A DNA stretch of 16,983 nucleotides from Clavulina sp. PMI_390. Lineage: Eukaryota > Basidiomycota > Agaricomycetes > Cantharellales > Hydnaceae. Of this stretch, positions 9,687 to 16,983 are shown piece by piece. Made by a program: the position numbers and the translations under genes. Below the pieces are notes generated by a model. It was not told the origin of the DNA. It ran no database searches and saw only the letters and a list, made by a program, of their open reading frames with translations. The DNA lies in NCBI GenBank assembly GCA_015039315.1, contig WIDE01000269.1, positions 1 through 16,983 of the forward strand, written 5' to 3'. Numbering within the stretch: the stretch's first letter is position 1; each line of letters begins with the position of its first letter.

Positions 9687-10721
9687 GCATCCGCGCGATC
9701 GAAATAATTTAATTAACAGCATAAATACTGGTGACGCCACAGATACGGCTCTCCAACCTCTTGTTAATTCACCTACATGTGATTTGAAAGGTAAATTTGA
9801 TTCTCCCTTGATCGAACGTGTATTTGAGGAGATCAAGGCGTTCTGGCTCGGCGCGGAGGTTAGGGTTGCCGTCTACAACAGCGGGCACCGAGCAGATGGG
9901 CCCTTCTTGGAGCTCTCGCAAGATGATATCGGTGCGTGGATCATGATACTCGTAGTGATATAACACTAAACTAGCCTTGCAGACTCTAGTGTCACTGTGG
10001 ACATCTATGGTGGATTCGTTTTTGCTCGTTGTGCATTCCTCGAGTTCAGGAAGAACGAGATCAACGAGCTCGGCGCGCGTGGGTCCCTCGGCTTCATGTA
10101 CGTCGGCTTCATTTCTTCCCTCAGATACGAAATTCATCTTACTCATTCTTCTTATCTACTCTCCGAATAGTTATGCCACTTCGGCATGGCGAGGGAACCC
10201 CGGCTTCGCGGAGTTCGCTGCCGGGAAGCACGGTGTTCGTGGTCTAGCACAGAGTCTCAACAAGGAGTTTGGCAAGCAGAACATCCATGTGTCGCATGCT
10301 ATCATTGACGGGACGAGTTGATTCATCCCCCTCCTTTCACCATCATGTCTAGAACAGGGAAAACTGACTATCGTTCGCGTATCGATAGTCATGGCCAAGA
10401 TCACGACGAGGCTGTGGGGTAACCCAGAATGGGCCAAGAACCCGATGTCCGATTGGACCCTGCAAGCATCGCCAAGGTGGGTTTGCGTTGAACTGTTAGT
10501 ATTGACTGAAGGATCGTTGCTCATGTGCTTCCCTCACGCAGGCCTACTGGTACCTTGCTCACCAAGATCGTCAAGCATGGACGTTCGAAATCGGTACAAA
10601 ACCTTTCCCTTCCCATTCTCCCTCTCTCTCTCTTTCTCTCGTGTCGTATGAACAACCCTGCTGCTATTCTCGACCTTGCTCTCTTCGCACAGATCTTCGT
10701 CCTGCACACGAGAGCTGGTAA
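9687..10721 (+). pseudogene. Short-chain dehydrogenase/reductase, copy 2 (5'-truncated, frameshifted)
   Basis: Near-identical in its 3' half to the SDR at 7-555. Exons read 9687-9931, 9983-10097, 10171-10316, 10389-10476, 10542-10593 and 10693-10721. Recognisable parts are IERVFEEIKAFW, VAVYNSG (cofactor-side strand), GPFLELSQDDI, FVFARCAFLEF, ATSAWRGNPGF, FAAGKHG (Phe in place of the YxxxK Tyr) and the end DLRPAHESW. Two defects are visible. No exon with the Rossmann glycine motif can be found between the ACAD stop at 9530 and 9687. Also, the exon at 10389-10476 is 88 nt where copy 1 has 89, because AAGAACCCGATG has one C fewer than AAGAACCCCGATG, which destroys the RLDP reading frame. A sequencing error at the C run cannot be excluded. 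Confidence 0.75.
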
Positions 10722-11136
10722 ACAGCCAAACTTAGATATCTATGCTTTGTTGTCATTGTTTTTTGTTTCTGCCCAATCTTGTTTACTCGCTTTCGCTTTC
10801 GATGCAATATAATGCATTCATACTTTCGAAACCAAAATCGACGAGTTTCTCTCAAAGTAGGAACATCGGAGCTCGCTGAGTCATCAGGGTGACGTCTGAA
10901 ATGTGTCTTGGGTGCTAAACTCCTCGATCAACTTGTGGCTGGCCCCAAACCAGATGGTTGGGTAATTACTCCCCTTGAGTCGCGAGCAACCTCTCAAAAA
11001 ATGGCGTGAGACTCGCATACACAGTCTTGACGAGAAATTAGTAGTTACTAGATGAAGGCGCTGTAGTCTACAGATGTAGAATTCGGAAGCGGTTTTATCA
11101 CGAAATGCGGGGAGTTCTTGTGGGCGCACGATTATT
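10722..11136. other. Convergent 3' intergenic region between SDR copy 2 and MYND copy C
   Basis: No gene is supported. The left part (10789-10835) matches 618-664 almost exactly, including the palindromic element at 10802-10817. The right part (around 11043-11076) resembles the 3' flanks of MYND copies A and B. Confidence 0.55.
10802..10817 (+). terminator. Conserved imperfect palindrome in SDR copy 2 3' flank
   Basis: Identical to the element at 632-647 (5-nt arms ATGCA/TGCAT around ATATAA), 81 nt after the stop codon. Possible 3'-end signal, by position only. Confidence 0.3.
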
Positions 11137-12933
11137 CTATTCTTCAGCTGCCTTGCAAAACTTCTTATGCCTACGCCAATCGCTACCGAGAGAATGAATC
11201 TCATCAGTCCAAGCATACTAGAGAAGTTATTAATGGACGTACGGTTTCTGGCAATCCACCGAACAGTAGCGTTGCTGTTTGCATCGTTTACAGTGAAGTT
11301 CTGCGGAGACAAGGGAAGTGCAGCCAGGGAGCCCGCAAACAGACTCTGAGGATGGCAGTGCGTGAGTTTCGATAGGTAGGTCTCGTGCTAGCTCCTCCGC
11401 TCGTTCAGCAAGACGACTCCACATTTGCTTCACCAGCGTGTGAGCTGATCGGTCAGTCGCTGTTCGGGAGTTGATGAGGGCAATTTGTGAAGCACATTTA
11501 TAAAATCCTGGGTCTTTTCGAGCTGCTAGGGCTGCTTGGATCGCCTCGATAAGCTGTTCGGAGAGAAATGTTGCTGATGGTTGTTCCAGGATGAGTAGGT
11601 AGAGAACCTCATTCGGGAAGCAAATTTACAACTTACCGTTTTTTGTGCTTTCTCCTTCCGAAAGTCTCACAAGAGCTTCTACGAGAAACAGGAACTCTAG
11701 ATCCAGCATGGTTTCCACGAGACGATGATGAGCTGCCATAGATTTAGGATTCACGACCATAAGACACCAAGAAGCCATAAAAGCTTTGAATTCATATGCC
11801 ACATCGTGATTAGCAGACCTTCGGAGGGTCGGCAGTGCTTTCTTTGCATACGAGATGGAAGGAGTGATGTAGTCCAGCTCCGCGAGTGCACACAGCATGT
11901 CGTCGCTGTGATCCATCATAACAAGCTGGGCTAGTATGACGAGCTCCGAGGAGCGATAATCCTGTAACTCTTCGAGATTTGATTTAGCCACAGCATGGAT
12001 AAAGTGAGAGACGATGTGTTGGTGAGGACGTGATGCCCACTGCGAGAGGTCGAGTCCTTTGAATAGAGGTTGACCATTGGGATGGCATATAAGGGCCTTA
12101 GAGTAAACTGAGAGCATGAAGGTGTTGGTTTTAAGATTCTCTTGTGAGGTTTCATAGGTTGAGGCATCAATAATTGAGAATCGGACTCGCAACAGGATGT
12201 GGAGAGAATCGGCGAGGAAGGCAGGCCTAAGAAACGATTATTAATTCGACGCGCTCCCATTCATGCCATCTTGCAATACACACGTGTGATGTGGCTCTCC
12301 ATTGCAGTGAGCATGTGGGTGGGCCACGAAGACGTGAGTAATGATGGTCTGGATGAGCAAAGGCAGCTGTGGAGATTCGAGGGCATCACCACCGAGATTG
12401 TGAAATCGCCGGTAGATATTGTTGTCCTTCCGCCATATTGGTGCCAGAGCGTAAACGCTATTCTGCAGTTCAATCAACTCTTGATCCAAGTCTGCTGATG
12501 GACAACGGTCATTTGCCACATCGAACAAGGTGCTAAGCTGAGCAAGTACTGGAAGCAGACACCAGTATATTGGTGTCTGGGCACAGGGATATTTATAAAG
12601 TGACATCACGACGGGATAGCATGGACAGATGCTGACCGAAAAAACGGCTCCGGGCTTGGATAAATCTTGGTCGCTGCGAGCAGCAAAGGAGGCGATTTGA
12701 ATGGTGACTTTAGCAACTTTACGAGTAAGCTGGGTTTCTATGAGTTCCTTCACGATTGATTTGGTATCTTCGTTGCGAGTCGATTCGATGAAGTCGGTGA
12801 GGTCAAGGCAGATGCAGGCCGCTTTGCGGAAAGTTACGCTTTCGGTCTTCGAGTGCTTCCCTCCGAGACGTCGGGCTAGCGGGCCAAGAGAACGACAGAT
12901 AAGTTCGCGGGCGGCATCTTCATCTCTTATCAT
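11137..12933 (-). CDS. MYND-type zinc-finger protein, copy C
   Basis: Five exons: 12933-12637, 12576-12284, 12226-11637, 11573-11243 and 11182-11137. They total 1557 nt and 518 aa, the same length as copy A, its closest relative here. The MYND finger is at about residues 473-513: CGLPGC, CKRC, RYC, DCQK, DWRRHKKFC, with the last Cys/His ligands on the separate 46-nt exon 5. The upstream frame is open to 13059 but begins with GTG there, so ATG 12933 (gcaATG), aligned with copies A and B, is chosen. Intron 1 is exactly 60 nt with no in-frame stop, so retention would insert 20 residues. Its donor (gtcagc) is weak. Intron 3 has a normal gtaagt donor where A and B have GC. The N-terminal body is of unknown fold. 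Unlike A and B, its divergent ACAD partner is missing. Confidence 0.87.
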
Positions 12934-12974
12934 TGCTGACGTATTGAAGCTGTTGTTATGGGTGGCCAAGGCCA

Positions 12975-12980
12975 CACGTG
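12975..12980 (-). promoter_or_regulatory. CACGTG E-box upstream of MYND copy C
   Basis: The hexamer lies 42 nt before the start codon at 12933, gene-strand context gtCACGTGtg, equivalent to the boxes at 2811 and 6893. Confidence 0.4.
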
Positions 12981-13082
12981 ACCTCTTCCCAGGTCGGCTT
13001 TCAACATCAACCCTAGTCTCGTGAACTTGGCCATTCAGCGACTGGTACGTCTCAAGCACCTAGCTACTGGTCAACATGAGCT

Positions 13083-14108
13083 GCAGGACGATATATAGGA
13101 CCATAGGGCATATATAAAGTAAGTTAGTGTTGCTAGCTCCCCGCTCCCTTCAGAGAGTGATGAACCTCATCTGTTCATCGAATGTGGTATCATGAAAGGG
13201 GCTTGCTAACGCGATTAGACCACGTGTGCCGAACTTTGCAGAATTATCTTAGCGGAATACCCTATAATAGTTTCAAGCATTCACGCCATCCCAAAGGGGA
13301 TATGATGCAGTCAATTCAATCCGCCGAAGGCCCGATCATTGTCACCGATTGTCGGCTCTTTCTTGGCTCCTCCAAGTCTGATGATGAGCTTACAGAGCCT
13401 GATATCTCTGCTCCACATGCTTCGCCTTTACTTCCCGAACATTTCCCCCTCGGAAACGAATCATCTTCTTGACTTAGCGCCATGCATTTCAGCGATCTCC
13501 CTCAACCGTTTCGATGGGCAGAGCACACAGTGCTGAAAACTCATGGAAATATTCTATCTGGTCCTTTCAGTGCATCTAATGGTGTAATGCAGGGGAGGAT
13601 GAGATCTGATCCCCAACCACATGCAGTGTTACAGGTTTTGAGGCCGGTCATGTAAGCTCGCCATGCGGAGAATCTCGGATACGATATTGCCTAACGCTGG
13701 AAACTTCCTATTTCTAGCTTCTTCCTAGCTATGCCCAGCTAGTTCGCTCACCAATGGTCGGGGTGCAGACTTCATCGGTAAGAGGAACCATGGTCTGGCT
13801 TTGTGAAGAAGTAGCACATGACTGTTGATCTTGATCCCCCTCTTTCCCCATACCACCTTTCCGAGATCTTTAGCCCCTTGATATTGTCTGGACGATCACA
13901 CCAATTTCAAAATCTTCAAACTCCATGGAGGGAAGCTTTGCTCGGTGAATTGTGTGACGAATGCCAAGCCATATTTACGACGATCACAAGCATGGTGAAG
14001 GAGACTACACAATATACAGCAGGCCTGTAAGGCAGATCGCCGCCCTTGTTCGATTTGGGCTTCTCAATGTCGCCGTCCGACGATGCTCCCAAGTTTTGGC
14101 GCTCTGTT
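13083..14108. other. Gene-poor region upstream of AA9 gene; former ACAD position
   Basis: About 1 kb with no gene I can support. TATA-like stretches near 13091-13096 and 13111-13117 could serve MYND copy C (about 150-180 nt upstream on the minus strand) or be what is left of the divergent ACAD promoter. No b5 or ACAD exon follows. Open frames at 13182-13472 (96 aa) and 13818-14030 (70 aa) show no recognised domain. The right-hand part should contain the AA9 promoter. Confidence 0.4.
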
Positions 14109-14113
14109 TATAA
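14109..14113 (+). promoter_or_regulatory. TATA box of AA9 gene
   Basis: TATAA (gttTATAAcc) lies 67 nt before the ATG at 14176, a normal spacing for a fungal core promoter. Confidence 0.5.
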
Positions 14114-14175
14114 CCACGCCCTATTTTGATGCAGCTCCATTCCCCACACAGATCGTTCTCACTCCTTCGCTTCCC

Positions 14176-15788
14176 ATGAAGTCGTCCTTGCCTTCTACCG
14201 CTGCCGTCTTACTAGCTCTAACAGCACAGGTCGCCAGGGGACATTACACTTTCCCTGACTTCAAGGGAGATGCGTCCTCGGTCGCTGACTGGCAATATGT
14301 CCGCCAGACACAGAACTACAACTCTCAGGCGCCGGTAAGCCAGGCAAATCTTAACAGCTAAACCATTTCCAATTGGCAGCCGTTGATCTTAGGTAACGGA
14401 TGTCACAAGCCCACTGTTGCGCTGCTACGAGAGCAATACGGCCTCCACTACTAGCACAACCACGGTAACAGCAGGCAACACTTACGCCTTTGGGGCAGAT
14501 CAAGCAATTTACCACCCTGGAGTAAGTGGAGTGATCCGTAATCTTCTGCTTCTATAGGTCTTAACGGATGCAATGGATTCAAGTACTTTGCGGTTTACAT
14601 GGCTGCAGCATCGGACTTGACGAGCGAAAGCGCCGGAGATGGTTCTGTCTGGTTCAAGATTTACGAAGATGCTCCCGTATATACCCCCTCCGGCTCGAGC
14701 TTCTATACTTTCCCGAGCGAAACTGCGACAAGCGTGACCTTCACCATCCCCAAGGCTCTCCCTTCAGGTTAGTCCTTATTGATGTTGCAAGATTGAGCCT
14801 CCGACTAAATTGATCATTAAGGTAACTACTTAATCCGTGTGGAGCAAATCGCTCTGCACGTCGCTTCGTCCTTCGGAGGCGCCCAGTTCTACATCGGCTG
14901 CGCTCAAGTTAAGGCACGTCTTGATCATTCAGGCTCGCTTGCTTTACTCTTCGTGCTTTCTGACAAGCACCACAGGTGACTGGCGGAGGGAGCGGTACTC
15001 CAGGCCCCCTTGTCGCGATCCCAGGAGTGTATACCGGCAACGAGCCTGGTATCCTGATAAGTGAGTTATAAACTACCAGAGATCTTGCTGACATTGACAT
15101 GTAGCTCTGTAAATAGATATCTATGCGGCTAATCCCAACGGGGCCTACATCTCCCGTACGTTCTTTCTCCATACCGCGGGCCTGATTTCATCACTCACAT
15201 CATCTTCCTATCAGCTGGCCCTGCTGTGTGGACTGGGTAAGCCCAGCCCCGGTTCTGAATTCTAATTACCGTACAACAACCTTACTATGGTCCTCTGTTA
15301 TTCTCGACTATGAACGCTTCTAAGAGTGGGTGGCAAAAACATCTGTTCATTTTATCTTACTCAAACGCTCTGTGCTCGCAGTCTGGCTCAAGTGGGACCG
15401 GAACTACGACTGCCAAAACCACGTGAGCCCATTCAACACCTCCTTTCCTTATACTATGTAGTTTGATCGTCCCCTCGCTATCTCCTCGTGGATACAACCA
15501 ATCCATAAATGTAGTACCACCGCGAAGACTTCTAGCACCACGTCGAAAACTACTGCCACCTCCACAACTAGCGGTGCATCCAGCACAGCAACCGGCACTG
15601 TAGCTGAGTACGGGCAATGCGGCGGTATGTCACTTTACCAACTTGATCATATGTTGAATCGCTCACAGCTACCTTATTGCATCGCTTTTGTCATCGTGTC
15701 GCCAGGAATCGGTTACACTGGCTCTACTGTCTGTGCGTCTCCATACAAGTGCACTTATTCGAGTGCCTATTACTCTCAGTGCTTGTGA
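14176..15788 (+). CDS. AA9 lytic polysaccharide monooxygenase with C-terminal CBM1
   Basis: Secreted copper enzyme that cleaves cellulose or related glucans oxidatively (formerly GH61). Exons: 14176-14334, 14393-14521, 14584-14767, 14822-14913, 14976-15060, 15117-15155, 15215-15236, 15393-15422, 15515-15624, 15706-15788; 933 nt, 310 aa. Residues 1-22 are a signal peptide, placing His23 (HYTFPDF) as the mature N-terminus, half of the copper histidine brace; His94 (IYHPG) is the other half. His170, Gln179 and axial Tyr181 (QFYIGC) complete the site. Cys64 and Cys184 probably form a disulfide. A Ser/Thr-rich linker (about 237-277) leads to a CBM1 (279-310) with Cys282, 293, 299 and 309 in the classical spacing. 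Intron 4 has a GC donor (aag/gcacgt). The exon 8 acceptor at 15391-15392 was chosen because the earlier AG at 15380-15381 breaks the frame. Unrelated to its neighbours. Confidence 0.93.
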
Positions 15789-16749
15789 TCTCTCTTATTG
15801 GCTGTTTGCGAGTCAAGAACAGAGTGCTTGGGAAATCATAGCTTTCATTTGGTCTGGGTTCGGAGTTGCTTCTTTTGTTCAATTTTTTGTGGATCAGTAA
15901 TGAATGTATCATCTTGCCTGGATTTCCGACGCCTGCCTTTCGGATTTTGGTACGGCTTGTTCCAGAGTTTCATTGTCGTAATGTTGCCGGCTGTCTGAGT
16001 CCACTCGTAAGCATGTCGAGAAAATCTTGGCTGAGGTAGAGGCGGCTACCTTTGAGGCGAGGAGCTGCTACATTTGACTCTGTCCTAAGTACGGGTCCAC
16101 TTGGGATGATCTCCCTGTTGGCACTTTTAGTTTGAAGTCACAAAATTCCGTCCCAGGTCTCGGAGGAATAGATGGCATGCTTCTTTGTGCTACTTGTCAA
16201 ACGTGCCCAAAATATCCCATTGTCTTTGCCACACTGCAGGCCGCTCGCAGTACTGCCAAGGGCTTGGCCAAGGGGTTTTTTTTACGGGCGCTTCCAGGTT
16301 CCAAAGCAAACTGACTATCGCAACAACATTGATATGTGTAAGAAGTGGTATTATATTAGGATAGTACGCCTTAAGCGCCTCGCCACTACATTACAATTCT
16401 TTTAATCTTACCACCACCATTGTCAACTACACTACATTTAGAACTGATTGTATATTGGGTCAAACGTACTTTGGATGAAGGTAGAATAATATTCCTTACA
16501 ATATACTATCAGCATCATAAAAAGGATAAGGCGAAATATAAAGATGAACATCAGCGTATGTACGAGGGAGGAGGATCGTACAGGGCGTGTAAAACTGAAC
16601 TATTGTAGTCCTACCATCCGGTCTTGAGATATTATAAAGTTGGTTCATTTACCTGTTAGAACTGAAATAAAAGACTCCTGAAAGTGGCCATCATGCGCGA
16701 GAGTGCATAGGACCAGTTGATCGGGCCGTTAGCCCAACCAGACGTGCCT
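15789..16749. other. Gene-poor, partly AT-rich region downstream of AA9 gene
   Basis: Nearly 1 kb with no gene I can support. The left end should be the AA9 3' UTR. A run of eight T occurs near 16275. From about 16320 to 16690 the DNA is visibly AT-rich and unlike the rest of the window. Short open frames (for example 16420-16608) match nothing I recognise. Confidence 0.45.
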
Positions 16750-16902
16750 TCCGCCGTGGGGAGGTTTATCGAGCACTATCACTGTACCATCACGTTTGAT
16801 GCCGTCCTTGGGTTTAATGAGGACGTGTTTGGAGAGCTTGACGTGCGTCGGGTAACGAGGAAGATTCTCAAGAACGTCAGTTTGTCAGGTTATATTACCT
16901 AG
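16750..16902 (+). pseudogene. Cytochrome b5-acyl-CoA dehydrogenase relic, last exon only (copy C)
   Basis: The reading frame [18 protein letters not shown], then EDVFGELDVRR and RKILKNVSL, matches the last exon of the intact gene at 9388-9530 ([38 protein letters not shown]). No upstream ACAD exon is visible. The normal stop after the final Leu is lost, and the frame runs on for a few codons to TAG at 16900-16902. Orientation matches the other ACAD copies, so this is probably the 3' stump of the module that began with MYND copy C. It could not encode a working enzyme alone. Confidence 0.75.
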
Positions 16903-16983
16903 AATCGGGGCAAAATATTTCCTAATGCGTGCGATGAAGCCCCGAACGTCGCCAGTTCGAGCTGGAACCCCACCAATGAACAA

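Larger units (their letters stand above)
10165..12985. repeat. Direct repeat, right copy (SDR 3' half + MYND gene)
   Basis: Collinear with 1-2820, same orientation and gene order, about 10.2 kb downstream. It contains the SDR 3' exons, the conserved palindrome, MYND copy C and its CACGTG box. Confidence 0.8.

Noticed and set aside
12934..13059. N-terminal extension of MYND copy C
   Set aside because: The open frame has no ATG upstream of 12933 (it starts with GTG), and copies A and B start at the aligned ATG.
13182..13472. 96-aa open frame between MYND C and AA9
   Set aside because: No known motif, no homologous copy elsewhere in the window and no clear gene signals; length is compatible with chance.
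13818..14030. 70-aa open frame upstream of AA9
   Set aside because: Lies in the AA9 promoter region, no recognisable domain or splice-linked partner exon.
14558..14583. Alternative AA9 exon 3 start giving an insertion before YFAVYM
   Set aside because: The family reads HPG-YFAVYM, and the skipped stretch holds a good branch-point sequence (cttaac) followed by an AG at 14582-14583, so it is intron.
16420..16608. 62-aa open frame in AT-rich DNA
   Set aside because: Low-complexity composition, no domain and no flanking gene signals.
16904..16976. tRNA-like end (CCAGTTCGAGCTGG followed by CCCCACCA)
   Set aside because: The T-loop would be one base short if the stem pairs, the 3' strand does not pair with the upstream GGGGC in tRNA register, and eukaryotic tRNA genes do not encode CCA.

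Overview
The window looks like genomic DNA from a filamentous basidiomycete, probably a wood- or litter-decaying Agaricomycete. The reasons are many short introns (about 50-85 nt, mostly GT-AG with a few GC-AG), a lytic polysaccharide monooxygenase of family AA9 carrying a fungal CBM1 cellulose-binding domain, cytochrome b5-acyl-CoA dehydrogenase fusions, and a tandem family of MYND zinc-finger proteins. No RNA genes, CRISPR arrays or bacterial features are visible. All gene models were spliced by eye from reading-frame continuity, intron signals and comparison among the copies in the window.

Layout. About 80% of the window is a decayed tandem array of a three-gene module: a MYND-finger gene on the minus strand, a divergent cytochrome b5-acyl-CoA dehydrogenase (ACAD) gene on the plus strand, and a short-chain dehydrogenase (SDR) gene on the plus strand. 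(1) 7-555: 3' part of an SDR gene cut by the window edge. (2) 907-2750: MYND copy A (518 aa), divergent from 3300-4727, an ACAD pseudogene with no start codon, a frameshift and a large internal deletion. No SDR follows. (3) 5037-6840: MYND copy B (515 aa), divergent from 7367-9530, the only complete ACAD fusion (515 aa), followed by 9687-10721, an SDR copy that is 5'-truncated and frameshifted. (4) 11137-12933: MYND copy C (518 aa). The ACAD gene expected beyond it is missing except for a last-exon relic at 16750-16902. Between them lies an unrelated 10-exon AA9-CBM1 gene at 14176-15788 with poorly recognisable flanks.

How the genes may work together. The ACAD fusion and the SDR are both redox enzymes. 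Their repeated linkage suggests one oxidative pathway, but no substrate can be read from the sequence. The MYND proteins have a C-terminal protein-interaction zinc finger, so a regulatory or scaffold role is possible but unproven. All three MYND genes keep open frames and the same exon pattern, while two of the three ACAD loci and one SDR are broken, so the MYND genes seem to be the part of the module retained. The AA9 enzyme is a secreted copper enzyme that cleaves cellulose oxidatively and appears functionally separate from the module.
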